A stretch of DNA of 64,000 nucleotides from Enterococcus rivorum (GCF_001742285.1 NZ_MIEK01000023.1:111591-175590); one strand, 5' to 3'. Positions 54,743 to 64,000 are shown, counted from the stretch's first letter. Program-made: numbers and translations. Notes: generated from the sequence alone by a model not told the origin.

Positions 54743-55522
54743 GTGATTTTAGAAGTATTAGTGTCAACTATGAAATGCACTTCTTATAAGGAACTTTATA
54801 AAAAAATGAATTTAACTACTGACGCATTTATTGTAAACCAGTCGGATAATGATTTAGGTACAATAAAAGAGAAAATTAAAGAGTCTGTTTTAAAAGGAAT
54901 GACCTTTTGTGAAAAAGGTGTAGGTTTAAGTAGAAATATGGCTTTAATGAGAGCTAATGGTGATATCTGTCTAATGGCAGACGATGATATGGTTTATGTG
55001 GATTCCTATGAGTCAATTGTGAAAAGAGCATATAGTAATTATCCTGATGCAGATATGATTGTCTTTAATGTCAGAATTCATCAAAATGGAAAAACGATTG
55101 AGAAAGTTAAAAAAAATGGCCGAGTTCATTTATGGAATGCATTAAAGTACGGAACAGTGTGCTTCTCATTCAGAAGAAAAAACGTTTTGGAGCAAAGAGT
55201 TTCATTTTCTTTATTATTTGGTGGTGGAACTGGAAATGGATCTGGAGAGGATACATTGTTTATTACGGATGTATTAAGAAGTGGACTGAAAGTTTATAGT
55301 GTACAAGACGTAATTGCCGATGTTTATAATGATGGCTCTACTTGGTTTAATGGTTATAATGAGAAATATTTTGAAGATAAAGGAACTCTTTTTAAAGCTT
55401 TATTTCCTAAGTTATATTTTTTTCCGATTTTACGTTTTACATTTAAGTATAGAAATCTTTATGAAGAGGACATGTCTGCGTTTAAGGCTCTTTCTTGTAT
55501 GATTTTTGGAAAAAAAGTTTGA
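54743..55522 (+). CDS. Glycosyltransferase (GT2-like, divergent)
   Basis: 259 residues from a GTG start with only a weak ribosome site; the N-terminus VLVSTM fits the family. GT-A features: VNQSDNDLGT, KGVGLSRNMALMRANGDICL, and a DXD-like MADDDMVY. Also GTGNGSGEDTLF further on, which corresponds to the acceptor-binding region. It is a second transferase in the repeat-unit pathway. Acceptor and donor are unknown. Confidence 0.8.
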   Translation: MILEVLVSTMKCTSYKELYKKMNLTTDAFIVNQSDNDLGTIKEKIKESVLKGMTFCEKGVGLSRNMALMRANGDICLMADDDMVYVDSYESIVKRAYSNYPDADMIVFNVRIHQNGKTIEKVKKNGRVHLWNALKYGTVCFSFRRKNVLEQRVSFSLLFGGGTGNGSGEDTLFITDVLRSGLKVYSVQDVIADVYNDGSTWFNGYNEKYFEDKGTLFKALFPKLYFFPILRFTFKYRNLYEEDMSAFKALSCMIFGKKV

Positions 55523-55568
55523 GCTATTAATTGTTTAAATAATTATAAGTTGAAGTAGGTGGACAGGC

Positions 55569-56723
55569 GTGTTACAACTTCTTTTTTTGTTAATGAGTTT
55601 TGGGGTAATGGTATTAGTACCGTTGGGTAATAGTGCTTATCAGCTAAGTTACATAGAGATAGGTTTGCTGTTGATATTTGTAATACAATTTTTCAGAGTA
55701 TTTTTAATTAGAAATCGGCAAGCGAAAGTGAAGAAAAATGATTCTATTTACCTTTTTCTGTTGTTTTTAATGATAATTTATTCTTTGATTAGTTATTTTT
55801 GGTCGATATCTGGGATTACTTCACTAGTCGGAGTTACATTTTTTATTTATGGATTTATTGTTGTGTTACTTAGCTTTTTTTATGACTTTAAATTAAGAGA
55901 ATACATTATTGCTAATCGTATTCTTTTAATGAGCTTAACTATTCAGCTGACAATTAATTTTTATAATAGTGGTCAATTTTCAAACACAATAGGCTCATAC
56001 TATAATATAAAAATATTCTCTTCAACTTTATTAGGAGACTCTAACTATGTTTCAATGTTTTTGACATTTATATTTACATTTGAAATTATTGCTAAAGTAA
56101 AGTATTGGTTCCCGTTCACGATTATTTCAGGATTATCAATTATTTTGACAATGTCTAAAGGTGCTATCTTAGCTTTGGTATCAGTAATTGCTATATATAT
56201 ATTTGTAGAGTTGATAAGTAAGAAAAATAAAAATAAATATAAGAATTTTTTTTCAATAACTATATTAGGGTTACTTTTTATAATTGCTTTCACTTCATCT
56301 TCACTAGGGAAGCAAACTATTCAAATGATAAATTATTCTTTAAATAGTGGGTTTTCAGCAGGACGAGATATACTATATTCGAGCGCTCTCAATACTATTG
56401 AAAACAATGTTTTTGGAATTGGATATACTAATATTGATAATCCACATAATTTTATTGTTGAAGGGTTACGTAGTTATGGGATCTTATTTGGAATGATTTC
56501 CACTCTCATCTTTTTATATCCTTTAAGACATTTTTTTAATCTTTTTCGTAGTGAATATAATCCGGTAAAGTTAGCATTACTTTTATCTTATTTTGGATTG
56601 GTTACTCATGGGTTGATTGAAATCTTTTTTTATACAACACCATCTATAATTTGGACGATGGTAACTATTTTGATTATTGAAGGGGTGTTTAGGAATGAAT
56701 ATCATGATAATTCTGAATTATAA
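55569..56723 (+). CDS. wzy: Wzy-type polysaccharide polymerase (O-antigen ligase-like)
   Basis: 384 residues from GTG 55569 with AGGTGG 6 bp upstream. Ten to eleven membrane helices. A long outside loop around residues 240-300 contains GFSAGRDILYSSALNTIENN and NPHNFIVEGL, the typical Wzy/WaaL region. It joins repeat units outside the membrane. Its 3' end overlaps the next gene by 29 bp. Confidence 0.85.
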   Translation: MLQLLFLLMSFGVMVLVPLGNSAYQLSYIEIGLLLIFVIQFFRVFLIRNRQAKVKKNDSIYLFLLFLMIIYSLISYFWSISGITSLVGVTFFIYGFIVVLLSFFYDFKLREYIIANRILLMSLTIQLTINFYNSGQFSNTIGSYYNIKIFSSTLLGDSNYVSMFLTFIFTFEIIAKVKYWFPFTIISGLSIILTMSKGAILALVSVIAIYIFVELISKKNKNKYKNFFSITILGLLFIIAFTSSSLGKQTIQMINYSLNSGFSAGRDILYSSALNTIENNVFGIGYTNIDNPHNFIVEGLRSYGILFGMISTLIFLYPLRHFFNLFRSEYNPVKLALLLSYFGLVTHGLIEIFFYTTPSIIWTMVTILIIEGVFRNEYHDNSEL

Positions 56724-57588
56724 CGATGCTTTCAATACTATCAGTTATCTTAGTAAAATTGAAACATTCTCTTCTGTGGATAAATATATTGTTGTTGATA
56801 ATCATTCAACGGATAATTCATATCAGAAATTTTTGGAATTACCAAATACAGATAAAGTAATTTTTTTAGAAGCTAAAGTTAATAGGGGATATGCTCATGG
56901 AAATAATATTGGAATAAAATATGCAGTAAATAACTTTTCTGTAAAAAACATTATTATTAGTAATCCTGATATAGAAGTAAAGGAAAACACAATTAAAAGT
57001 ATTCTAGAGGAATTAGATGCGGATAAGAAAGTTTCAGCAGCAACAGGAGTAATCTGTGATACAAATGGAAATATAGCATTTAACTTTGCTTGGAGATTAC
57101 CAGACTATGTGATGATGCTACAGAATACTTCCATAATAACAACCAAAGTACTAAAAAAGATGGGTAAATCACGTTTTTATAGTACAGATAATCTGAAAAA
57201 AAAACAGGTAGTAGATGTTTTATCGGGATGTTTTTTTATTATAAAAGCAAATGCTTTTAAACAAGCAGGTTATTTTGAGGAGGATACATTTCTTTACAAT
57301 GAAGAAAATATATTGTTTTACAAGTTGAAACATCTAGGTTATAAACAAATTGTGCTTTGTGAGCATTATATTACTCATTTTCAAGGTAGTTCTACAAATA
57401 AAACGATAAAAAATTTTTTTCTAAAGCAAAAGATAGTTAGAGATTCTGAACAAGTTTATTTAAATAAGTATCTAGAAATAAGTTTAATTCAACGGATAGT
57501 GTATCATTTTTGCTCTTTTTTAGGAATGATTGAAAAATATATTATTTATCGGATAAAATTGTTTAGAAGAGGCGTCTCTAAAATATGA
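56695..57588 (+). CDS. Glycosyltransferase family 2 (rhamnosyltransferase-like)
   Basis: 297 residues from ATG 56695, 9 bp after AAGGGG; an upstream TTG in frame is less likely. GT2 marks: IILNYNDAFNTISYLSKI, IVVDNHSTDNSYQKF, GYAHGNNIGIKYAV, ISNPDIEVK and LSGCFFIIKANAFKQAGYFE. This pattern (NYN, NPD, SGCFF, F.E..FLY.EE) is typical of rhamnosyltransferases of the WbbL/RfbF kind. It overlaps the genes on both sides. Confidence 0.9.
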   Translation: MNIMIILNYNDAFNTISYLSKIETFSSVDKYIVVDNHSTDNSYQKFLELPNTDKVIFLEAKVNRGYAHGNNIGIKYAVNNFSVKNIIISNPDIEVKENTIKSILEELDADKKVSAATGVICDTNGNIAFNFAWRLPDYVMMLQNTSIITTKVLKKMGKSRFYSTDNLKKKQVVDVLSGCFFIIKANAFKQAGYFEEDTFLYNEENILFYKLKHLGYKQIVLCEHYITHFQGSSTNKTIKNFFLKQKIVRDSEQVYLNKYLEISLIQRIVYHFCSFLGMIEKYIIYRIKLFRRGVSKI

Positions 57589-59021
57589 AAACTATATCTA
57601 TAAAAAAAAATGCTGTTTTAAATACACTGAGAACATTACTAAATGTAATATTTCCTTTAATAACATATCCCTATATTGCTAGGGTTCTACATGTAGAGAA
57701 TATAGGGAAATATGATTTTAGTAAGTCAATCGTCTCTTATTTTATTCTTATCGCTGGATTTGGCATTGCTCAATATGGAGTAAGAGAAGGTAGTGGTATA
57801 CGAGATAATAAAAAGGAACTTGATCATTTTTGTTCTGAAATTTTCAGTCTAAATATTGTGACAACCATTGTAGCATATGTCTTTATATTTTTTTTAATAT
57901 TTGTGGGTAACTTGTTTGAAGATTATCAGTTGCTAATAATGATTTTTAGTCTTAATATTTTAGGGACTACTTTGTCAGTTGAATGGTTATATACATTAGA
58001 AGAAGATTTTCAATACATTACGTTGCGAAGCTTAGCTGTGCAAATTATTTCATTGTTTTGTATGTTTTTATTTGTAAAGGAAACAAGTGATTACTTAAAA
58101 TATGCTCTTATAACCGTTTTTTCGTTCAGCGGTTCAAGTGTATTTAATTATTATCATGCAAAAAAATATGTGAATTTGAAGTTTACATTTAGAATAAATT
58201 GGAAAAAACATTTACCTAGGCTTACTATTTTTTTCTTTAATTCTTTAGCAAGTATGATTTATTTAAATTCGGATATTACAATTTTAGGCATTCTTAAAGG
58301 GAATTATTTTGTAGGAATATATAGTACAGCTACAAAAATTTATACTATTTTCAAACAACTGGCCAATTCAGTTTTATTAGTTGCAGTTCCAAGATTATCT
58401 TTTTATGTAATGCATAAAGAAATAAAAAAATATTCTATCTTACTGAATAAAATATTAAATATGATTATACTAGCTATTCTGCCTATGTCTTTGGGGATTA
58501 TTTTTTTACGTGTAGAGATTGTTAATTTAGTTGCTGGAGTTGGTTATGAGCAGAGTGTGCATTCATTAGCTGTACTCAGTATAACAAGTATATTTAGTTT
58601 ATTATCTGCTTTTTTTGTATATGGTGTCTTATTACCGTATAAGCAAGAGAAAAAAGTACTTGTTGCAACAATAGTAAGTGCTATCGTTAATATAATCTTG
58701 AATTTCATTACAATTCCCTATATTGAGGAGGTTGGAGCAGCACTATCAACTCTTATTGCAGAATTTCTCGTTCTCGTTCTTACGTATGCCTACTCAAAAA
58801 AATATATTTCAAAAATTGATATTAAGTCCAGTATGATTATTTCCTTTTTCGGGTCGATCTTAATTGGAATTATTTGTGTAGGCATTGCTAGAAAATTTGA
58901 TAGTGTACTAGTTCAACTAGTATTTTCTGTTATATTGTCATTAATTGGTTACTCTGGAATATTATTAGTAAGTAAAAATAAATATTTCCTTTCTTTGTTA
59001 CCTTCTATAAAGAGGAAATAA
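57585..59021 (+). CDS. wzx: Wzx-type oligosaccharide flippase
   Basis: 478 residues with about twelve to fourteen membrane helices in the MATE/PST (Polysacc_synt) pattern. N-terminal LLNVIFPLITYPYIARVLHV and AQYGVREGSGIRDN, central LASMIYLNSDITILGILKGN, and a late FVYGVLLPYKQEKKVL are typical. It flips undecaprenyl-linked repeat units across the membrane. The ATG overlaps the previous stop by 4 bp. Confidence 0.93.
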   Translation: MKTISIKKNAVLNTLRTLLNVIFPLITYPYIARVLHVENIGKYDFSKSIVSYFILIAGFGIAQYGVREGSGIRDNKKELDHFCSEIFSLNIVTTIVAYVFIFFLIFVGNLFEDYQLLIMIFSLNILGTTLSVEWLYTLEEDFQYITLRSLAVQIISLFCMFLFVKETSDYLKYALITVFSFSGSSVFNYYHAKKYVNLKFTFRINWKKHLPRLTIFFFNSLASMIYLNSDITILGILKGNYFVGIYSTATKIYTIFKQLANSVLLVAVPRLSFYVMHKEIKKYSILLNKILNMIILAILPMSLGIIFLRVEIVNLVAGVGYEQSVHSLAVLSITSIFSLLSAFFVYGVLLPYKQEKKVLVATIVSAIVNIILNFITIPYIEEVGAALSTLIAEFLVLVLTYAYSKKYISKIDIKSSMIISFFGSILIGIICVGIARKFDSVLVQLVFSVILSLIGYSGILLVSKNKYFLSLLPSIKRK

Positions 59022-59041
59022 GATATGTTTGGAGGGGCACC

Positions 59042-59698
59042 ATGCTTGTAAAATATTTTATAGTTAAATTAAAATTATTTTTTTTTAAAAGAATATGGCG
59101 AAAGATGAATGAACATAATTATACAACTGCCAGTAATGTCTTTGATGTCAGTTTAGTTTCAGTGGGTAATTTTACCTATGGTGCATTAGAAATTATTGAC
59201 TTTAAGGAAATGAATGCTAAAGTGGAGATTGGAAATTTTTGTTCAATTGCTAAAGGAGTAAAATTTTTGATGGGCGGTGAACATGATTACAAGAAGATAT
59301 CAACATATCCATTTAAACGCTTTTTATCTGAGGAATTTGTTGGGATTGAGTCTTTTTCAAGGGGGCCTATAGTAATAGAAGATGATGTTTGGATTGGCAG
59401 GGACGTTTTAATTTTATCTGGCGTTACTGTCAGGCAAGGAGCTATTATAGGAGCTGGAAGTGTTGTAAGAGAATCCGTTCCACCTTATTCTATATTTGTA
59501 GGAAATAAGGTCATAAAAAAAAGGTTTAGTGATGATGTGTGTAAGAAGTTGGAATGTATAGACTGGAGTACTATCAATGAAAAGGATGTTCTAGAAAATT
59601 TAGATTCTCTGTATGAGTTCTCAGAAAATAAAATTAATGAAAATAGTTTCTATCAGTTTTTTAGTAATAAGAACTTGAAGAAAGATGAGGAAATATGA
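59042..59698 (+). CDS. Hexapeptide-repeat acyltransferase (CatB/Xat type)
   Basis: 218 residues. Left-handed beta-helix with hexapeptide repeats ([58 protein letters not shown]) and the [14 protein letters not shown] loop with the catalytic His of the xenobiotic/CatB subgroup. In this context it probably O-acetylates a repeat-unit sugar. It overlaps the ugd start by 4 bp. Confidence 0.9.
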   Translation: MLVKYFIVKLKLFFFKRIWRKMNEHNYTTASNVFDVSLVSVGNFTYGALEIIDFKEMNAKVEIGNFCSIAKGVKFLMGGEHDYKKISTYPFKRFLSEEFVGIESFSRGPIVIEDDVWIGRDVLILSGVTVRQGAIIGAGSVVRESVPPYSIFVGNKVIKKRFSDDVCKKLECIDWSTINEKDVLENLDSLYEFSENKINENSFYQFFSNKNLKKDEEI

Positions 59699-60861
59699 AA
59701 ATTTCAATCTTCGGCCTCGGTTATGTAGGCTTAGCTAATGCGTTATTATTATCGCAAAAAGAACAAGTGAAAGCATATGATATAATAGAGAAAAAAATCG
59801 ATATGCTAAACAAAGGTTTTTCTCCTTTAGAAGACGAAGAAGTTCATAAATTTCTGTCAAGAACTGATTTGAATGTGACTTTTACGAAAGATTTTGAAGA
59901 CTCAGTTCTATTTGGAGATTACTTAATTATTGCAACACCAACAGATTATGATGAAAAAAAGAATTATTTCAATACATCAACGGTTGAAAATGTTATTGAA
60001 CGTGCATTGGAAATCCGTAAAGATGCGACCTTTGTTATTAAGTCAACTGTCCCAGTAGGTTATACAGAATCATTGAAGGAAAAATATAAAACTGAAAATA
60101 TTATTTTTTCTCCAGAGTTTTTACGTGAAGGGCGTGCATTACATGATAACTTATATCCTTCAAGAATTATTGTTGGAGAGTGTTCTGATAGGGGACAAGA
60201 GTTAGCTGATATGTTTTTAGAAAGCACTGTGAAAAAAGATGCGGCTACATTGTTAGCATATTCTACTGAGGCGGAAGCCATCAAACTTTTTTCTAATACT
60301 TATTTAGCTTTGCGAGTAGCTTATTTTAACGAATTGGATACATATGCGGAATCACGTGGCTTAAATTCGAAGCAGATTATTGAGGGTGTGGGACTAGACC
60401 CAAGAATTGGAACACACTATAATAATCCATCTTTTGGTTATGGAGGATATTGTTTGCCAAAAGATACTAAGCAATTGAGAGCTAACTTCGATCAAGTGCC
60501 TAATAATATTATTAGTGCAATTGTTGATGCTAATACCACAAGAAAAGATTTTATTGCTGAGCAAATTTTAGCTAAAAAGCCAAAAGTAGTTGGAGTGTAT
60601 CGGTTAACAATGAAATCGAACTCCGATAATTTCAGGTATTCTTCTATTCAAGGTGTAATGAAGCGATTGAAAGCGAAAGGTATTGAAGTAGTTGTATATG
60701 AACCTACTCTAGATGCAGAAGAGTTTTATCATTCTAAAGTATTAAAAGACATGGAAACCTTTAAAAAAATTTCCGATGTCATTATTTCGAATCGATTTGA
60801 AAATGAATTGCAGGACATAGAAGAAAAAGTTTATACGAGAGATTTGTTTGGGAGAGACTAG
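59695..60861 (+). CDS. ugd: UDP-glucose 6-dehydrogenase
   Basis: 388 residues. NAD motif [17 protein letters not shown], nucleotide contact [31 protein letters not shown], catalytic Cys253 in [14 protein letters not shown] and the C-terminal UDP-sugar domain ([18 protein letters not shown]). It oxidises UDP-glucose to UDP-glucuronate, so the polymer probably carries uronic acid and negative charge. Confidence 0.95.
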   Translation: MKISIFGLGYVGLANALLLSQKEQVKAYDIIEKKIDMLNKGFSPLEDEEVHKFLSRTDLNVTFTKDFEDSVLFGDYLIIATPTDYDEKKNYFNTSTVENVIERALEIRKDATFVIKSTVPVGYTESLKEKYKTENIIFSPEFLREGRALHDNLYPSRIIVGECSDRGQELADMFLESTVKKDAATLLAYSTEAEAIKLFSNTYLALRVAYFNELDTYAESRGLNSKQIIEGVGLDPRIGTHYNNPSFGYGGYCLPKDTKQLRANFDQVPNNIISAIVDANTTRKDFIAEQILAKKPKVVGVYRLTMKSNSDNFRYSSIQGVMKRLKAKGIEVVVYEPTLDAEEFYHSKVLKDMETFKKISDVIISNRFENELQDIEEKVYTRDLFGRD

Positions 60862-61004
60862 ATTTTACGTAAAATACAAGTATTCATTATTTTACATTTA
60901 CATTAAGATATCGTGCCATTTTCTCGAAATTATTGATACGTGCCGAATTTTATGAGAGAATGGGAGAAAATGAATCTTATTCTTGCATAATGAGGAAGTG
61001 TCTT

Positions 61005-62111
61005 ATGAATTTATGGAAAAAATTAGTTCTTACTGTTCTAAGTTTGATATTAATAATGGTTGCAGGTGTCTGTGCTTATGGAATTAAAATTTATTCTGAT
61101 GCCAATACAACATTAAATGACGTGTATGCTGGACTTGATCGTAAGTCTTCGAAAAGAGAAACCGCGGTGAATATTGATGCCCAGGAGCCTTTTTCAGTAC
61201 TGTTAATGGGAATTGATACAGGAGATTTAGGGAGAACAGAGCAGGGACGTTCCGATACAACAATGGTTGTAACAATCAATCCTAAAGAAAAAAAATCTAC
61301 TATGATTAGTTTAGATAGAGATATTTTAACCAAACTTGTGGGAAATGACAGCGAAGATAAATTAAATCATGCCTATGCATATGGTGGAGCTACAATGGCT
61401 ATAGACACTGTTGAGAATCTATTAGATATTCCAATTGATAGTTATGTCTCTATTAATATGAAAGGTCTTAAAGATTTGATAGATGCGGTTGGTGGGATTG
61501 AAGTTAATAACACAATAGGTGAGTTTGAATTAGATGGAACAATTGTGCCTCCTGGAAAAATTCATCTAGATGGTGAAGTTGGTCTAGCTTATGCGAGAAT
61601 GCGTCATGAAGATCCTGAAGGGGATATTGGCCGCCAACGCCGTCAGAGAGAAGTTGTTGAAAAAATTCTTCAAAAAGTAATGAGTTTTAGTGGTATTAGT
61701 CAATACCAAAAGATTTTAAATGCTGTAAAGGACAATGTGAAAACTGATTTAAGCTGGGATGACATGATTGATATTCAGTCGAAATACATGAATTCTTTGA
61801 AGAAAGTTGATTCTTTACAATTAGAAGGAGAAGGGCAAGAAATCAATGGTATTTATTATCAAATTCTAGACCCAACCAACTTATATGAAGTTCAAACCAA
61901 GTTACGTGGACAATTAGGATTAGAGCCTAATGAGCAAATGCAAGCACAAGATATCAGTAACTATAGTAATTATGGAAACAATAATAACGGGTATGGGACA
62001 GCTAACAATAATACTGGAACAGGATCGGGTTACTACGATCAAAATGGGTATTATGTCGATCCGAATGCGAGTAACGGTTACTCTGATCCAAGTACGACAA
62101 ATGGTTATTAG
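61005..62111 (+). CDS. LytR-CpsA-Psr (LCP) family ligase 2 with Asn/Gly/Tyr-rich tail
   Basis: 368 residues from ATG 61005, chosen because GAGGAAG is 8 bp upstream; the open frame extends 24 codons further without one. One helix (LTVLSLILIMVAGVCAYGI) and an LCP domain closely parallel to the first copy: FSVLLMGIDTGDLGRTEQG, RSDTTMVVTINP, DRDILTKL, KLNHAYAYGG, YARMRHEDPEGDIGRQRRQR. The C-terminal 50 residues are a low-complexity Asn, Gly, Tyr, Ser tail (SNYGNNNNGYG.., GYYDQNGYYVDPN). It closes the exopolysaccharide locus. Confidence 0.93.
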   Translation: MNLWKKLVLTVLSLILIMVAGVCAYGIKIYSDANTTLNDVYAGLDRKSSKRETAVNIDAQEPFSVLLMGIDTGDLGRTEQGRSDTTMVVTINPKEKKSTMISLDRDILTKLVGNDSEDKLNHAYAYGGATMAIDTVENLLDIPIDSYVSINMKGLKDLIDAVGGIEVNNTIGEFELDGTIVPPGKIHLDGEVGLAYARMRHEDPEGDIGRQRRQREVVEKILQKVMSFSGISQYQKILNAVKDNVKTDLSWDDMIDIQSKYMNSLKKVDSLQLEGEGQEINGIYYQILDPTNLYEVQTKLRGQLGLEPNEQMQAQDISNYSNYGNNNNGYGTANNNTGTGSGYYDQNGYYVDPNASNGYSDPSTTNGY

Positions 62112-62142
62112 TTATTTACTTAAGAGTTTCTTTACTGAATAG

Positions 62143-62180
62143 ACTGGAGCAAAACAAAAAAGTTTTGTTTCAGCCATTTT
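62143..62180 (+). terminator. Terminator of the exopolysaccharide locus
   Basis: CTGGAGCAAAAC, loop AAAAAA, GTTTTGTTTCAG (12 bp with two G-T), followed by CCATTTTTTTT. Confidence 0.75.
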
Positions 62181-62245
62181 TTTTGTAGAAAAAATGAATA
62201 ATAGATGTTACAATTGGACTATACCAAAAAACGGGAGTGATTGAA

Positions 62246-62947
62246 TTGGAAATTATTAAAGTAGCAAATGCAGAAGAAGGCGGCAAAAAAGCTTTTGAAT
62301 TGATTAAAGAAGGTATGAAAAATGGTGCAAAAGTATTAGGTCTTGCGACAGGAAGTACACCGGAAACTCTTTATAAAGAAATGGTTACTAGTGAAGTAGA
62401 TTTTACTGAAATGACTTCTGTTAACTTAGATGAATATGTAGGTTTAGGTGGAACAGATGAACAAAGTTATCGTTACTTTATGAACGACCAATTATTTAAT
62501 CAAAAGCCATTTAAAGAAACTTTTGTTCCAAATGGGAAAGCAGAAGATTTAGCTGCAGAATGTAAACACTATGAAGAAATTATTGATGGGCATCCAATTG
62601 ATATTCAAGTTTTAGGAATTGGCCAAAATGGTCATATTGGATTTAACGAGCCAGGTACACCTTTAGATAGTTTAACCCATGTTGTGGAATTAACTGAATC
62701 AACAATTAATGCGAATAAGCGCAATTTTGACAAAGTTGAAGATGTACCAACAGAGGCTGTTTCAATGGGAATTGGTTCTATTATGAAAGGGAAGAAAATG
62801 ATTTTAATGGCGTATGGTGAAGCAAAAGCAGATGCTGTTAAAGGGATGATTGACGGACCAGTATCAATTGACTTGCCTGCAAGTGCACTTCAAAATCATA
62901 ATGATGTTGTAGTGATTATTGATGAGGCGGCAGCTAGTAAGTTATAG
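62246..62947 (+). CDS. nagB: Glucosamine-6-phosphate deaminase
   Basis: 233 residues from TTG 62246, because GGGAG is 8 bp upstream; the GTG at 62237 overlaps that site. Motifs: [15 protein letters not shown] (phosphate loop), [31 protein letters not shown] with the catalytic Asp/His region, and [10 protein letters not shown]. It converts glucosamine 6-phosphate to fructose 6-phosphate and ammonia. It is the short monomer-type form of Firmicutes. Single-gene unit after the exopolysaccharide locus. Confidence 0.97.
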   Translation: MEIIKVANAEEGGKKAFELIKEGMKNGAKVLGLATGSTPETLYKEMVTSEVDFTEMTSVNLDEYVGLGGTDEQSYRYFMNDQLFNQKPFKETFVPNGKAEDLAAECKHYEEIIDGHPIDIQVLGIGQNGHIGFNEPGTPLDSLTHVVELTESTINANKRNFDKVEDVPTEAVSMGIGSIMKGKKMILMAYGEAKADAVKGMIDGPVSIDLPASALQNHNDVVVIIDEAAASKL

Positions 62948-62959
62948 AATATAAAATAG

Positions 62960-63004
62960 AAGTCAGTGGTAGAGTAAGTCAATTACTTTACTACTGGCTT
63001 TTTT
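62960..63004 (+). terminator. Terminator of nagB
   Basis: AAGTCAGTGGTAGAGT pairs with ACTTTACTACTGGCTT (several G-T pairs), followed by TTTTTT. Confidence 0.75.
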
Positions 63005-63027
63005 AGTAAGGATTTTAAAGTAAAATG

Positions 63028-63054
63028 TTGACTAGTTCTTTTTAATGATATAAT
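63028..63054 (+). promoter_or_regulatory. Promoter of the phosphatase gene
   Basis: TTGACT (63028-63033), 15 bp, TGA-TATAAT (-10 at 63049-63054). The short spacer is offset by the extended -10. Confidence 0.55.
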
Positions 63055-63114
63055 GGAAAAAAAGAGTATTTTTTAGTAGTAGCAAAAAAATATTTTGGAT
63101 TTTAAGGAGGAACT

Positions 63115-63864
63115 ATGAATTTAGCAAATTTTAGAGAACTTGGTGGATATCAGTCAAGTAATGGAAAAAAAGTAAAAAATAAGCGTCTGCTGCGTTCAGG
63201 TGAAGTTTATCAATTAAATGAAGCTAGTGTGGAAGCTTTGAATGATCATGAGTTGACGAAAATTATTGATTTGCGTGGTGAAAAAGAAATTTCTAGCCGT
63301 CCTGATGATAAAATAAATGATGTTAGTTACCATTGGATTGATATTATGAAGGAAGTTCATGATAATGGCAGCATGGAAGACTTGATGGATATGGCGGACA
63401 TTAAAGCAGTTGATAGACATATGATGGGGATTTATGAAAATCTCATTTTAAATGAAGGTGCTCAAGAGGGCTATCAAAAATATTTTAAAGAATTACTTTC
63501 TACAGAAACTGGTGGGGTGTTATTCCACTGTTTTGCAGGGAAAGACCGTACAGGAATTGCTGCAGTGTTGACACTAGAGCTGCTAGATGTTCCAAAAATG
63601 ACAATTTATGAAGATTATTTAGCGACCAATAGGCAAAGGAAAAAACCAAATGAGCTGTTTTTAGCAGAGGCAGCTTCTCGTGGGTTCAGTGATGTACAAT
63701 TAGCAGGCGCTAAAGTAGCATTAGAAGTAAAAAAAGAGTATTTAGATTATTCCTATGATTTAATCAATCAACATTTTGGTGGTGTGCAAAACTATACTAA
63801 AGAAGTGTTGAAAGTGAACAGCCAAGATGTTCAGTTACTGCAGCACTTGTATTTAGAAAAATAA
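63115..63864 (+). CDS. Tyrosine/serine protein phosphatase (PF13350 type)
   Basis: 249 residues. N-terminal NFRELGGYQSSNGKKVKNKR and LLRSGEVYQL, strand KIIDLRGEKEI, and the active-site P-loop HCFAGKDRTGIAA with Cys139 and Arg145 (CX5R). The Asp general acid is in the loop before. The group includes secreted and cytoplasmic phosphatases of lipids or proteins; no signal peptide is present here, so it acts in the cytoplasm. AAGGAGG precedes the ATG by 7 bp. Substrate unknown. Confidence 0.92.
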   Translation: MNLANFRELGGYQSSNGKKVKNKRLLRSGEVYQLNEASVEALNDHELTKIIDLRGEKEISSRPDDKINDVSYHWIDIMKEVHDNGSMEDLMDMADIKAVDRHMMGIYENLILNEGAQEGYQKYFKELLSTETGGVLFHCFAGKDRTGIAAVLTLELLDVPKMTIYEDYLATNRQRKKPNELFLAEAASRGFSDVQLAGAKVALEVKKEYLDYSYDLINQHFGGVQNYTKEVLKVNSQDVQLLQHLYLEK

Positions 63865-63903
63865 ATAGAAGCTATTTTGAAGAGAAGAGCCTGTAGTGTT
63901 CTT

Positions 63904-64000
63904 TGTAGTGAGACCCAAAAGTTAGACCAAATACCGACTGGAAAAATCTGGTCGGTAGTTTTATGTCGTTGTCCGTTCACGATATTGAACAGGACTGCAA
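63904..64000 (-). mobile_element. 3' end of an IS3-family insertion sequence (continues past the window)
   Basis: The end TGTAGTGAGACCCAAAAGTT (63904-63923) resembles the terminal repeats of the IS150 group of IS3 elements. Inside it a hairpin (TACCGAC/GTCGGTA, 63934-63959) precedes the end of a transposase frame read on the minus strand. The rest lies right of the window, so left end, direct repeats and completeness cannot be judged. Confidence 0.7.
63961..64000 (-). CDS. IS3-family transposase OrfB, C-terminal end only
   Basis: Minus-strand codons from the window edge read CSPVQYRERTTT and then stop (TAA, 63963-63961). SPVQYR is the hallmark end of the IS3-type OrfB integrase-like transposase (usually GMSPVQYR). 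Only 12 residues are visible. Confidence 0.7.
   Translation of the reverse strand, partial: CSPVQYRERTTT

Overview
The window is AT-rich DNA from a low-GC Firmicute of the order Lactobacillales, most likely an Enterococcus or a close relative in the Enterococcaceae. The evidence is a WxL/DUF916 surface-protein locus, a LiaFSR envelope-stress system, a long Gram-positive DapF, a BY-kinase/PHP-phosphatase capsule locus with LCP proteins, a streptococcal-type water-forming NADH oxidase and strong AGGAGG ribosome sites. No tRNA, rRNA or CRISPR array was seen.

Layout. 1-1500: end of an AraC-type regulator with two tandem DNA-binding domains, and a basic bitopic protein. 1640-3127: a tyrosine recombinase gene enclosed by two 29-bp inverted copies of a recombinase core site. 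3203-11430: a surface-protein island (winged-helix regulator, WxL-interacting protein, small LPXTG protein, WxL protein, then three further exported proteins), closed by a reverse-strand Mga-type regulator. 13741-16790: a lone OppA-type lipoprotein, EF-P and a small unknown protein. 17044-21077 (minus): MoxR, DUF58 and transglutaminase genes. 22233-26801: a catabolite-controlled, antiterminated beta-glucoside PTS operon. 27036-28014 (minus): PadR/DUF1700 pair with visible operators. 28208-31810: LOR-family protein, ANT(6)-like gene, a decayed SDR/MerR scar, and a lipoprotein. 32035-45092 is mainly housekeeping: nox, mltG, greA, liaFSR, ktrA, a GT2, ispG, sodA. 45093-62111: dapF followed by a complete Wzx/Wzy-type exopolysaccharide locus bracketed by two LCP ligase genes. 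62246-64000: nagB, a phosphatase, and the end of an IS3-family element.

Main result. The recombinase locus at 1640-3127 has the architecture of a DNA-inversion (phase-variation) switch for the surface island. The two core sites have 10-bp arms around a 7-bp asymmetric spacer, and the spacers are in opposite orientation, so recombination between them would invert about 1.45 kb rather than excise it. A promoter-like element (TTGACA, 18 bp, TATGCT) lies just inside the left site and points outward to the left, straight into a bidirectional terminator built from the left site itself. After inversion the same promoter would point through the right site, where no terminator forms, into the regulator gene and the WxL operon. 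As drawn, the segment is therefore predicted to be in the OFF phase. Repeats and motifs are read directly from the sequence; the switching function is inference.

Other points worth a look: a scar in which an SDR gene with two nonsense codons is joined to the 3' end of a MerR-type gene behind a 19-bp-spacer promoter; two RAT/terminator switches plus a near-perfect cre site on the beta-glucoside operon; paired PadR operators 31 bp apart; and ispG in a lineage normally thought of as mevalonate-dependent.
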